Assembly: GCA_963736975.1 (NCBI GenBank)
Contig: CAVTQY010000001.1
Span: 434,001-498,000, forward strand
DNA length: 64,000 bases
Direction of reading: 5' to 3'
Source of the DNA: CAVTQY01 sp963736975
GTDB taxonomy: Bacteria > Pseudomonadota > Alphaproteobacteria > Acetobacterales > Acetobacteraceae
Below are positions 8,547-16,842 of the stretch, piece by piece. The translations under genes and the position numbers were made by a program. Position 1 is the stretch's first letter. Every line of letters starts with the position of its first letter. Under the pieces are notes generated by a model that worked only from the letters and a program-made list of their open reading frames with translations, was not told where the DNA came from and did no database searches.

Positions 8547-9365
8547 TCAGTCCGGCGGGGGTCGCGTGACCGCTTCAACATAACGCCGGACGGAATAGGC
8601 CAAGGCCGCTTTCCCGCCTGATGGTATCACGCGTTCCCACCAGGCACCGTAAATCGGATCGAACGGGAACGGCTCCAGCAGGCTGGCGATCCGCTGGACC
8701 GACCCGGCGTCCAGCGGGATCAGGTCCGGATAACTCCGCATGAAGCTGACTTTTTTGTCCGGGCCGACCTGCACGACATCGCCGGACAGCAACGCCCCTC
8801 TGCCACCCGCCCCGGCTGCCCAGTGCAGCACTGTGGCACCTGCGAAATGGCCGCCGCAGCGAAGCAGCGTGGCGCCTGATGTGATCGCCTTGCGCTCGCC
8901 GTCCCAGAACTGCACGACCGGATCCGGCCGCATCACCCACTGACGGTCGGCAACATGGAGATGAATGGGCGCGCGCCCGAAGGCGTGGCTCCATTCCACC
9001 ATCGAAGCGTAATAATGCGGATGCGAAATGGCGATCGCCGCAATGCCGCCGAGCGCGCGCACGATCTCGACCGTGGCGTCGTCAATGAAGCTAATGCAGT
9101 CCCACAGGACGTTCCCCTCGGCAGTCCGCAGCAGCAGGGCACGCTGGGCGATCGCGAATGCGGGCACGGTGCCGATCCCGAGCAGGCCCGGCTCATGCTG
9201 AGCGAACGCATTGCGATGCGTCCGCCGCATCTGTTCGAGCGTTGTCCAGGACTGTCCGAGCGGATTGACGTATTGCCGCTCCTCCCGACAGATCGCACAG
9301 CCTTCCGGTGGGCTATCCGATGCCGGATATTGCGTGCCGCAAGTGGTGCAGATGAAATTTGGCAT
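8547..9365 (-). CDS. MBL-fold protein with N-terminal zinc ribbon
   Basis: A 272-residue protein. Residues 6-27 form a rubredoxin/zinc-ribbon knuckle (CTTCG ... GCAIC). The rest has the layout of a metallo-beta-lactamase fold: LLLRTAEGNVLWDC, then SHPHYYASMVEW, CGGHFAGATVLHW and LLSGDVVQV. The usual HxHxDH signature is reduced to HPHYYA, so the second metal site appears to be missing. Hydrolases of this fold act on thioesters, lactones or nucleic acids; the substrate here is unknown. It is the downstream gene of a pair with the CoA hydrolase gene (9-bp gap). Confidence 0.8.
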   Translation of the reverse strand: MPNFICTTCGTQYPASDSPPEGCAICREERQYVNPLGQSWTTLEQMRRTHRNAFAQHEPGLLGIGTVPAFAIAQRALLLRTAEGNVLWDCISFIDDATVEIVRALGGIAAIAISHPHYYASMVEWSHAFGRAPIHLHVADRQWVMRPDPVVQFWDGERKAITSGATLLRCGGHFAGATVLHWAAGAGGRGALLSGDVVQVGPDKKVSFMRSYPDLIPLDAGSVQRIASLLEPFPFDPIYGAWWERVIPSGGKAALAYSVRRYVEAVTRPPPD

Positions 9366-9374
9366 ATCGCGGCC

Positions 9375-10379
9375 TCAGCCCAGAATGCGGTCGATCTCCG
9401 CCGGATCGACCTCCTCGAGCCGCGCTGGGTGCCAGCGCGGCTGGCGGTCCTTGTCCACCACCATCGCCCGAACGCCCTCGAGAAACTCTCGATAAGCCGT
9501 TACGGTTCGCGTCGCCCGCAGTTCGGCGTCCAGGCATTGGCGTAGAGTGCGATCAGCACCCGCGCGCAGCAACCTGAGCGACCAAACGAGCGCCGAGGGC
9601 GACATGGTGCGCAACGTGTCCGCCGTCGCTCGGGCAAACTCCCCGCCGGATTCCAGCCCGTGCATGATGTCCGTCATGCTCTCGGCCGCGAAGCACGTGT
9701 CGATCAGCTCCCGATGCGGCTCCAGCAAAAATGGCGGCAGCGACGCCGCGTGGCGGGCCAGTACCGCCAGGCCGTGGGCGGCCAGATCGCGGGACAGCCG
9801 GGGCAGCTCGGCTCGGGGTATGAAATGCGTTGCCAGCCCCGCATGAACGCCGTCGGCGCCCTGCATGCGCTCCCCGGTCAGGGCAAGATAGATACCCAAC
9901 TGCCCCGGCAGGCGTGGCAGTACGTATGTGGCGCCGATATCGGGGAAGAAGCCGATGGCGGTCTCCGGCATCGCGAACAGCGCATGTTCGGTGGCGACCC
10001 GGTAAGTGCCATGCACAGAGACCCCGATGCCACCGCCCATGCAGATGCCGTCGATCAAGGCGATATAGGGCTTGGGGTAAGTCGCGATCTGAAAGTTAAG
10101 CGCGTATTCCTCGCTGAAGAACGCCTCCACGTCCTCGGTGCGGCCATCCAGATGGAACTGCCGCACGGCACGGATGTCGCCCCCGGCGCAGAAGGCGCGT
10201 TCACCCGCGCCCTCGATCACCACCGCATGGACGTGCGGATCGTCGCGCCACAGATCGAGCGCGCGCGCGCAGTCCCGGATCATCCCCAGATCGAGCGCGT
10301 TGAGTGCTCTCGGCCGGTTGAGCACGATTCGGCCGACCCGCCCGTCGCGGCGAACCATCACGCCCGCCTCGTCCTGCAT
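9375..10379 (-). CDS. 3-hydroxyisobutyryl-CoA hydrolase / enoyl-CoA hydratase family
   Basis: Crotonase-fold protein of 334 residues, the length of 3-hydroxyisobutyryl-CoA hydrolase in valine catabolism. It shows LNRPRALNALDLGMI, the oxyanion-hole FCAGGDIRAVRQF and MGGGIGVSVHGTYRVATE, and the catalytic-region PETAIGFFPDIGATYVL, all typical of HIBCH. The start at 10379 follows a GGGAGG ribosome-binding site. An upstream in-frame ATG would overlap the divergent binding-protein gene and has no support. The next valine-pathway step (mmsB) is encoded at 33755. A generic enoyl-CoA hydratase is the alternative. Confidence 0.85.
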   Translation of the reverse strand: MQDEAGVMVRRDGRVGRIVLNRPRALNALDLGMIRDCARALDLWRDDPHVHAVVIEGAGERAFCAGGDIRAVRQFHLDGRTEDVEAFFSEEYALNFQIATYPKPYIALIDGICMGGGIGVSVHGTYRVATEHALFAMPETAIGFFPDIGATYVLPRLPGQLGIYLALTGERMQGADGVHAGLATHFIPRAELPRLSRDLAAHGLAVLARHAASLPPFLLEPHRELIDTCFAAESMTDIMHGLESGGEFARATADTLRTMSPSALVWSLRLLRAGADRTLRQCLDAELRATRTVTAYREFLEGVRAMVVDKDRQPRWHPARLEEVDPAEIDRILG

Positions 10380-10489
10380 ACCCTCGCCTCCCGCCTGAAA
10401 CCAGCTATACAGGGCGGCCACCGCGTTGCCCACCGACCAGCCGGACTGTAGCGTCCGGCGCAATGACTCGATCCGGGAGCCCATTCACT

Positions 10490-11524
10490 ATGCTCGCCCG
10501 CTCGCTACTGGCTGCCGTGGCGGTGCTCGCCATGTCGCTGTCCGCGGCGGCGGCGCGCGATCTGGTCGTGGTGGCGCGCGGGGCGGCGGCACTGGCGGCG
10601 GCGAATAAGGTGTTCATCGCCCCGTTCAGCGCGGCCACCGACCTGCCGGCCGCCGGGCAGTCCTGGACCGGCGGTCCCGATGCGCTCGCCGCGGCGTTGA
10701 AGGCGCCGGGCGCGGGATGGGACCTCGTGGAGGTGAACAGTGGCGAACTGGCGATCGGCTGCGGGGCCGGCCAGTTCGAAAAGCTCGACTGGTCGCAAAT
10801 CGGCGGCAAGGACCACTATCTGCCGCAGGCGGTGAGCGATTGCGGCGTGGGCGCCGGCGTCAGCAATTACGTGCTGGCCTGGGACCGCGACAAATTTCCC
10901 GGCAACCCGACCTGGGGGGATTTCTGGGACGTCGCCAAATATCCTGGCAAACGCGGGCTGAAGCGGGACGTCCAGGGCAATCTGGAGATCGCCCTGATGG
11001 CCGACGGCGTCGGTCCGCAGGATGTTTACAAGGTGTTGTCCACCTCCGACGGAGTGGACCGGGCCTTCCGCAAACTCGACCAGCTCAAGCCCTATATCGT
11101 CTGGTGGCACGACGAGGCGGAAGCGGGGAAGATCCTGGCCTCCGGCGACGTGCTGATGACGAGCGCTCCGTCGAGTGAGATCGTCCAGATCGGCCAGAGC
11201 GCACACCGCAATTTCGGCATCCAGTGGAGCAACAGCCTGTACGACGTGTTGAGCTGGACGATTGTGAAGGGCAGCCCCAACCTTCGCGAAGCCATGGCAT
11301 TTCTTTATTTTGCGGGTACCTCGCCGATCCAGGCGCGTCTTGTCCCGCTGTTCGGCGAAGGCGGACTGGCAAAAGGGGCCAATGACGGCTTGGCGCCTGC
11401 TGAGCTTGCCCTTTCGCCGACGAGCCCGGCAAATCTCAAGGCGGGCCTGCAGGTTGATACCGCGTTCTGGCACGACAACTTGGCGAAGCTGCGTCAGCGC
11501 TTCGAGGCTTGGCTTGCCCACTGA
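10490..11524 (+). CDS. Polyamine-type ABC transporter substrate-binding protein
   Basis: Periplasmic extracellular solute-binding protein (344 residues) of the PotD/PotF spermidine/putrescine group. A signal peptide covers about residues 1-24 (hydrophobic core then SAAAARD). The family pattern includes YVLAWDRDKFPGNPTWGDFWDVAKYPGKRG and the IVWWHDEAEAGKILASGDVLM hinge region. The start at 10490 is preferred because a GGGAG lies 10 bases upstream. No matching permease or ATPase follows; instead the gene overlaps the Mla operon by 11 bases if the TTG start there is right. Confidence 0.82.
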   Translation: MLARSLLAAVAVLAMSLSAAAARDLVVVARGAAALAAANKVFIAPFSAATDLPAAGQSWTGGPDALAAALKAPGAGWDLVEVNSGELAIGCGAGQFEKLDWSQIGGKDHYLPQAVSDCGVGAGVSNYVLAWDRDKFPGNPTWGDFWDVAKYPGKRGLKRDVQGNLEIALMADGVGPQDVYKVLSTSDGVDRAFRKLDQLKPYIVWWHDEAEAGKILASGDVLMTSAPSSEIVQIGQSAHRNFGIQWSNSLYDVLSWTIVKGSPNLREAMAFLYFAGTSPIQARLVPLFGEGGLAKGANDGLAPAELALSPTSPANLKAGLQVDTAFWHDNLAKLRQRFEAWLAH

Positions 11525-12632
11525 TCCGATTGCGACGATCTCGGGGAGCTTCTCGACCACTCTCACCGAGGATCACGCCGTGCTCGTCTTTGCCGGCCGC
11601 CTCGATGCGGCCGCGGCAGGCCGGCTCTGGCGTGAGGCAATCAGCGCCGCCAGGCGTGCCCGCGGCCGGCCGCTCACCCTGGACCTGGCGCAGGTCAGCG
11701 GCGTCGATCTGGCCGGAGCGGCGCTGTTGGCCGCGGCGGAACGCGCGCATGGTGTGCCGGCCACTCTCGCCGGTACCGGCGAGCATGTGCGGGATCTGCT
11801 GGCCCGGGCGCGCGAGGCTGCCGCCCAGAGCACGGTGGCGCCGCCGGCACCGATCACCGCACGGGAGGCGCTCCAGGCGGGCCTGCTGGCCGCGACCTCG
11901 GGTTTCGCGTTCCTGGGCGAGGTCACCGTGGCCGCCCTGCGCCTGCCAGCCCGGCGCCGTATGCAGCGCTGGGACGACCTGCTGCGGCAGATCGATCAGG
12001 CCGGGGTCAAGGCAATCCCGCTCGTGCTTCTGCTTGGTTTCCTCATGGGCACGATCCTGGCCTTCCAATCGGCCATCCCGATGCAGAAATTCGGTGCAAT
12101 CCTTTATGTCGCGAGCCTGGTGTCGGTCAGCCTCACGCGCGAACTGGGTCCACTGCTTGCCGGTGTGATTCTTGCGGGGCGCACCGCTTCGGCGTTCGCC
12201 GCCGAGATCGGCACCATGAAGGTAAACGAGGAGATCGACGCGCTGGTGACGATGGGGCTGGACCCGGTGACCATGCTGGTGCTGCCGCGGATGGCGGCGG
12301 CCCTGCTGGTCATGCCGGTCATGGCGTTGGCGCTGATTGTCGCCGGCCTGATCGGTATGGCCGTGGTGATGGGGGGCTTCGGCTTTTCCTTCAGCCTGGT
12401 TGCTACCCAGGTCCAATACTGGACGACGACCGGCGATCTGTATGGCGGTCTTATCAAAGCCGCCTGCTTCGGGGCGGCGATTGCGGCAATCGGCTGCCGC
12501 TCGGGGCTGTCCACCGGGGTGGGGCCGCGCGCGGTCGGGCTGTCCACCACGGCCGCCGTGGTCGGCGGCATCGTCGCGATCATCGTGATCGATGGCGTTT
12601 TCGCGGTTTTCTACAACCGGCTGGGTGTATGA
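11514..12632 (+). CDS. mlaE: MlaE-type lipid ABC transporter permease with N-terminal STAS domain
   Basis: Inner-membrane permease of an MCE/Mla phospholipid transport system (about 372 residues). The first 110 residues are a STAS-like domain (VLVFAGRLDAAAAGRLWREA, LTLDLAQVSGVDLAGAALL), normally a separate MlaB subunit. The rest is a MlaE domain with about five membrane helices and the conserved SLTRELGPLLAGVILAGRTASAFAAEIGTM region. The start is uncertain: a TTG at 11514 overlapping the upstream stop gives the full STAS domain, while GTG 11580 would truncate it. It overlaps mlaF by ATGA. Confidence 0.9.
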   Translation: MPTDPIATISGSFSTTLTEDHAVLVFAGRLDAAAAGRLWREAISAARRARGRPLTLDLAQVSGVDLAGAALLAAAERAHGVPATLAGTGEHVRDLLARAREAAAQSTVAPPAPITAREALQAGLLAATSGFAFLGEVTVAALRLPARRRMQRWDDLLRQIDQAGVKAIPLVLLLGFLMGTILAFQSAIPMQKFGAILYVASLVSVSLTRELGPLLAGVILAGRTASAFAAEIGTMKVNEEIDALVTMGLDPVTMLVLPRMAAALLVMPVMALALIVAGLIGMAVVMGGFGFSFSLVATQVQYWTTTGDLYGGLIKAACFGAAIAAIGCRSGLSTGVGPRAVGLSTTAAVVGGIVAIIVIDGVFAVFYNRLGV

Positions 12633-13402
12633 CGGACGAGCCGATTATCCGCGTGGAGGGGCTCGCCCAGCGCTTCGGTCGCCGCACCATCTATCGCGAC
12701 GTGTCGTTCGAGGTGATGCGTGGCGAGATCTTCGTCATCCTGGGCGGTTCGGGCTGTGGCAAATCGACGCTGATGAAGCAGCTCATCGGCCTCAGCCCAC
12801 CAGCTGCCGGGCGAATCGAAATCCGGCCCACGGTGGAGCCGGCCGGCACCGAGCACCACGATACGCGGCACCAGTTCGGTGTGATGTTCCAATCCGGCGC
12901 GTTGTTCGGCTCGATGTCGCTGCTGGAGAACGTGATGCTGCCGCTGGAGATGTTCACCGACTTGCCGGCGGAGGCGCGGGCGGCGGTTGCACAGGTCAAG
13001 CTCAGCATGGTCGGCCTGGGCGAGGCCGCCGATCTGCTTCCGGCCGAAATCTCCGGCGGCATGGCCAAGCGCGCCGCCATCGCCCGGGCCTTGGCGCTCG
13101 ACCCGCCGCTGCTGTTTCTTGATGAACCCTCTGCCGGGCTAGACCCGATCACCTCGGCCGGCCTCGACCGGTTGATCCTGGACCTGCGTGCCGATCTCGG
13201 CAGCACGTTCGTGGTGGTGACGCACGAGTTGGCCTCAATTCTGGCGATCGCTGATCGCTGCCTGATGCTGGATCGCCATGCCTTCCCCGATGCCGGCGGG
13301 GTGATCGCGATGGGCGATCCGCGCCGGCTCGGGGCCGAAAGCACCAACCCCACCGTGCGCGCCTTCTTCCGCCGCGAGCCGATTGCGTCCGAGGCAGCCT
13401 GA
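12629..13402 (+). CDS. mlaF: MlaF-type ABC transporter ATPase
   Basis: Cytosolic ATPase (257 residues) powering the MlaE permease. Walker A is GGSGCGKSTL, the Q-loop region is FQSGALFGSMSLLENV, the signature is ISGGMAKR and Walker B is LLFLDEPSAGLD, with the switch His in VVVTHEL. ISGGMAKR and SGALFGSMSLLENV are typical of the MlaF group rather than of nutrient importers. The start overlaps mlaE (ATGA) and the stop overlaps mlaD by one base (TGATG), so translation is probably coupled. Confidence 0.95.
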   Translation: MTDEPIIRVEGLAQRFGRRTIYRDVSFEVMRGEIFVILGGSGCGKSTLMKQLIGLSPPAAGRIEIRPTVEPAGTEHHDTRHQFGVMFQSGALFGSMSLLENVMLPLEMFTDLPAEARAAVAQVKLSMVGLGEAADLLPAEISGGMAKRAAIARALALDPPLLFLDEPSAGLDPITSAGLDRLILDLRADLGSTFVVVTHELASILAIADRCLMLDRHAFPDAGGVIAMGDPRRLGAESTNPTVRAFFRREPIASEAA

Positions 13403-14424
13403 TGGAAATGCGGGCGGCCTATGTCCGGGTCGGGTTGCTGGTCGTTGCCGGGATCGTCCTGGCGCTGGCTGTGATCTGGTTCCTGAGCGGAAGTCGGATC
13501 CGGCAGGGCACGGAACTCGAGACCTATTTCACTGAATCGGTGCAAGGCCTGCAGGTCGGTTCAAACGTGCAATATCGCGGCGTGACGCTGGGACGGGTGA
13601 CCCAGATCGGCCTTGTGAGCGCCGAATACGGCAGTGCCGCCAAGGCCGCCGAGGAAGCCCAACAGTCCGCCTATCGCATGGTCTATGTACGCTACGTGGT
13701 GGACCTGTCGAAGGTGGGTCCGTTCCGGGATATCCCGGAAGCGATCAAACTGGGCCTGCGGGCCAGGCTCGGCAGCCAGTTCATCACCGGTCTCGCTTAT
13801 ATCGATCTGACTTTCGTGGACCCTGAGGTCTATCCGGTGCCGTCGGTGCCGTGGAAACCGAACGAGTATTACGTTCCTTCGATCCCCAGCGCGTTCCAGC
13901 AGGTGCAGAATGCCGGCCAGCAGGTTCTGGCCAAACTCGACAGGGTGGATCTGGCAAAGTTGGTGACGTCGCTGACGGACCTGTCGGGCAAACTGCAGGC
14001 GGAGCTGGACAACGGCGACCTGCACACCACGCTCGCGGCGGCACAGACCTTGCTGAACACGGCCAATCAGCAGGTGAAGCAAGCCGATCTGCCAGGACTG
14101 ACGGCAAATCTGAGCAAGACATCCGATGCATTGCGCGCCGTCGCACAGAACCCGGATCTGACCAAGCTGCTGTCGAACGGTGCCATCGCCACCGACAGGC
14201 TCGCGGCGCTGACCGGACGCATGTCGAACCTGATCAGTTCGCTGGATGCCACCGTCCGTCAGGCGCAGTCCGGCGCCGTCAATCTGCAATCGGCGCTGGA
14301 CCCGATCCTGAGGAATCTGGCAGCCACCTCGCAGAGTCTGCGCGGCCTGACCGAATCGTTGCGCCAATACCCGGCACAGATTCTAGCCGCCCCGCCACCG
14401 CCGCCAAACCGACTGCCGCGATGA
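13402..14424 (+). CDS. mlaD: MlaD/MCE-domain lipid-binding protein
   Basis: A membrane-anchored periplasmic MCE protein (340 residues). One transmembrane helix (about residues 8-30) is followed by the MCE domain (about 38-125) with SVQGLQVGSNVQYRGVTLGRV, the conserved hydrophobic pore-loop region and RARLGSQFITGLAYIDL. The C-terminal 180 residues are helical and Leu/Ala/Gln-rich, consistent with the needle or barrel helices of longer MCE proteins (inference). It ends in a Pro-rich tail and overlaps the next gene by ATGA. Confidence 0.92.
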   Translation: MEMRAAYVRVGLLVVAGIVLALAVIWFLSGSRIRQGTELETYFTESVQGLQVGSNVQYRGVTLGRVTQIGLVSAEYGSAAKAAEEAQQSAYRMVYVRYVVDLSKVGPFRDIPEAIKLGLRARLGSQFITGLAYIDLTFVDPEVYPVPSVPWKPNEYYVPSIPSAFQQVQNAGQQVLAKLDRVDLAKLVTSLTDLSGKLQAELDNGDLHTTLAAAQTLLNTANQQVKQADLPGLTANLSKTSDALRAVAQNPDLTKLLSNGAIATDRLAALTGRMSNLISSLDATVRQAQSGAVNLQSALDPILRNLAATSQSLRGLTESLRQYPAQILAAPPPPPNRLPR

Positions 14425-15029
14425 GCATACTGACGCGCCGCTCGCTTCTGGCCAGCACCGCGCTGCTCGGCGGCTGCAACACCGTCCTGCAGCGGCCTCC
14501 CGCGGTACAGAGCGTCAACTGGCCGCTGACGGTGCGGCGTCCGCAGGCGCTGCCGGCGCGCCCGCACGGCAAGATCCTGCTCGTTCGGGAGATCCAGGCA
14601 GCGCCGGGGCTGGACCAGCAGGGCCTGCAATGGCTGCTGCCCAGCGGCAGCCTGCATATTGATTTCTACAATCAATGGAGCGTTCCCCCCGCTGCCGCGA
14701 TCACCACCGATCTTCGTCTGTGGCTGGCGGATGCCGGACTCTTCGCCGCGGTTGTCGCTCCCAACAGTGGATTGACGCCCGATCTCACGCTGGACGGCAC
14801 GCTGCTCACGTTCGTGGGCGATCCGCGGACGCTCACCGGCCGGGCTGCATTGCTGGTGACGGTCTCCGACAACCGGCGCACGCCGCCGCGCGTATTGACA
14901 CAGACGACGCTGCAGGCGACCGCGCCGATGCCGCAGGATACGCCAGCCGGCGTCGCTGCCGCATTGCAGGCGGCGGTGGCCAGGTTGATGGCGGAGGTCG
15001 AGAGGCTGCTCGCCCGCTTCACACGCTGA
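14421..15029 (+). CDS. ABC-type transport auxiliary lipoprotein (PqiC/LbcA-like)
   Basis: A 202-residue outer-membrane lipoprotein. A signal with a twin Arg (TRRSLLAS) leads to the lipobox LLGGC (Cys about residue 19). The body matches the ABC_trans_aux/PqiC layout, with ILLVREIQAAPGLDQQGLQWL, the WSVPPAAAITTDLRLWLADAG segment and LDGTLLTFVGD. Such lipoproteins work with MCE proteins to bridge to the outer membrane. It closes a four-gene overlapping operon and takes the place where MlaC would be found in the E. coli system. Confidence 0.85.
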   Translation: MSILTRRSLLASTALLGGCNTVLQRPPAVQSVNWPLTVRRPQALPARPHGKILLVREIQAAPGLDQQGLQWLLPSGSLHIDFYNQWSVPPAAAITTDLRLWLADAGLFAAVVAPNSGLTPDLTLDGTLLTFVGDPRTLTGRAALLVTVSDNRRTPPRVLTQTTLQATAPMPQDTPAGVAAALQAAVARLMAEVERLLARFTR

Positions 15030-15112
15030 CACGCAATTGCCATTACCGGCGTTGGTGACAGGGCACCAGACCCCGGGCTAAACGGGCCGGCCGATCACCT
15101 CCGAGGGCCGCG

Positions 15113-16837
15113 ATGACGAGTATCCCTTATCCGGCGGCGGCTCTCGGTCGGCGCCTGCCGAACCTGTGGGATTTGGCCGCTATTCTCACTGTGTTCGGCG
15201 TGCTGGTGGGGGTGGCGCATGTCGCTACCGGCACCTTCCTGCGCCTCAATGCACCACAGGCGACCGCCGTCAGCCTCGATCCGAGATACCTGCCCTATTA
15301 TGCGGCACGCACCACGCTGCGCATGTTCGCTGCCTTGGCCGCTTCGCTGATCTTCACCTTCACCTACGGCCCCGCCGCAGCTAAAAGCCGCCGGCTTTCG
15401 GTCGTGCTGATCCCGCTCCTTGATATTCTGCAATCGGTGCCGATCCTCGGCTTCCTTACCTTCACCGTCGTATTCTTCATGAGTCTGTTTCCCGGCCGGG
15501 TGATGGGGCTCGAGCTGGCGGCGATCTTCGCCATCTTCACCAGCCAGGCCTGGAACATGGCTTTCAGCATGTACCAGTCGCTGCGCACCGTGCCGGCTGA
15601 TCTGCAAGAGGCGGCGGTGAGTTTCCATCTCACGCCCTGGCAGCGTTTCTGGCGCCTGGAAGTGCCGTTCGCCGTGCCCGGGTTGATCTGGAACACGATG
15701 ATGTCGATGTCCGGCGGCTGGTTTTTCGTAGTTGCTTCGGAAGCGATCTCGGTCGGCAATAACACGTGGAAGCTGCCGGGAATCGGCTCCTATGTCGCGC
15801 TGGCTCTGGAGCGCCGGAACATCGTCGCAGTCGGCTGGGCCATCGCCGCCATGCTGGTGGTGATCCTGCTTTACGACCAGTTGCTGTTCCGGCCATTGGT
15901 GGCATGGTCGGCCAAGTTCCGCTTCGAAACGACGGCGGCCGCCACGGCCGAAGATCCCTGGGTGTTGAAGCTGATCCGCCGCACCCGCGTGCTGCGCCTC
16001 GCCGGCCTGGCGGTCAGTGAGGCGTTCGGGCAGATCGGCGGCTTGCGGCTGCACGTCCGACCGCGCCCGGCGAATACCGCGCGCCGGCCTTCCCGCCTTG
16101 TGGACATCGTCCTGCTCGGCGTGCTGCTTGCCCTGCTGTCTTATGCGGCGCGGCGCATCGTTGCGTTTCTGACCGGCCAGATCAGTTGGCCGGAACTGGA
16201 GCGGGTCGTAATCCTCGGCTGCTACACGCTAGCGCGCGTGATCGTGCTGATGGCGCTGGCCACCGTGGTCTGGGTGCCGGTGGGTGTGTGGCTGGGTCTG
16301 CGCCCGGTCTGGGCGCGGCGGGCCCAGCCGGTCGCCCAGTTCCTCGCCGCCTTTCCGGCCAATCTGCTGTTCCCGCCGTTTGTGTTGTTCATCGTTGCAT
16401 TTCATCTGAATCCGAATATCTGGCTGACGCCGCTGATGGTGCTCGGCACCCAGTGGTACATCCTGTTCAACGTGATCGCCGGTGCCGCGGCTTTTCCGGG
16501 CGATTTGCAGGAAGCGGCAAAGAATTTCCGCCTGCAAGGCTTTCTGTGGTGGCGGCGCGTCATCCTGCCGGGGATTTTCGCCTATTACGTCACCGGCGCG
16601 ATCACCGCATCGGGCGGATCATGGAACGCGGCGATCGTTGCCGAGGTGGCGTCCTGGGGCGACACGCATCTCGTCGCGAAGGGACTTGGTTCGTATATCG
16701 CCGAGGCGACGAATAAGGGAAACATGGCGGAAGTGGTGTTGGGGGTGGCGGTGATGTCGGGGTTCGTGCTGCTGTTCAATCGATTGCTGTGGCGCCCCCT
16801 TTACGAGTATGCCGGCCGCCATCTCACGCTGGGCTGA
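15113..16837 (+). CDS. Tandem-fused ABC transporter permease (nitrate/sulfonate/taurine type)
   Basis: A 574-residue inner-membrane protein made of two binding-protein-dependent permease halves. The first half (about 1-270) carries the EAA loop VPADLQEAAVSFHLTPWQRF and the second (about 330-574) carries DLQEAAKNFRLQGFLWWRR. About 12 hydrophobic helices are visible. The halves have clearly diverged. It is followed 5 bases later by its ATPase. No substrate-binding protein is encoded next to it, so the substrate is unknown. The GAGGGCC upstream of the ATG at 15113 is a plausible ribosome-binding site. Confidence 0.9.
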   Translation: MTSIPYPAAALGRRLPNLWDLAAILTVFGVLVGVAHVATGTFLRLNAPQATAVSLDPRYLPYYAARTTLRMFAALAASLIFTFTYGPAAAKSRRLSVVLIPLLDILQSVPILGFLTFTVVFFMSLFPGRVMGLELAAIFAIFTSQAWNMAFSMYQSLRTVPADLQEAAVSFHLTPWQRFWRLEVPFAVPGLIWNTMMSMSGGWFFVVASEAISVGNNTWKLPGIGSYVALALERRNIVAVGWAIAAMLVVILLYDQLLFRPLVAWSAKFRFETTAAATAEDPWVLKLIRRTRVLRLAGLAVSEAFGQIGGLRLHVRPRPANTARRPSRLVDIVLLGVLLALLSYAARRIVAFLTGQISWPELERVVILGCYTLARVIVLMALATVVWVPVGVWLGLRPVWARRAQPVAQFLAAFPANLLFPPFVLFIVAFHLNPNIWLTPLMVLGTQWYILFNVIAGAAAFPGDLQEAAKNFRLQGFLWWRRVILPGIFAYYVTGAITASGGSWNAAIVAEVASWGDTHLVAKGLGSYIAEATNKGNMAEVVLGVAVMSGFVLLFNRLLWRPLYEYAGRHLTLG

Positions 16838-16842
16838 CTGAT

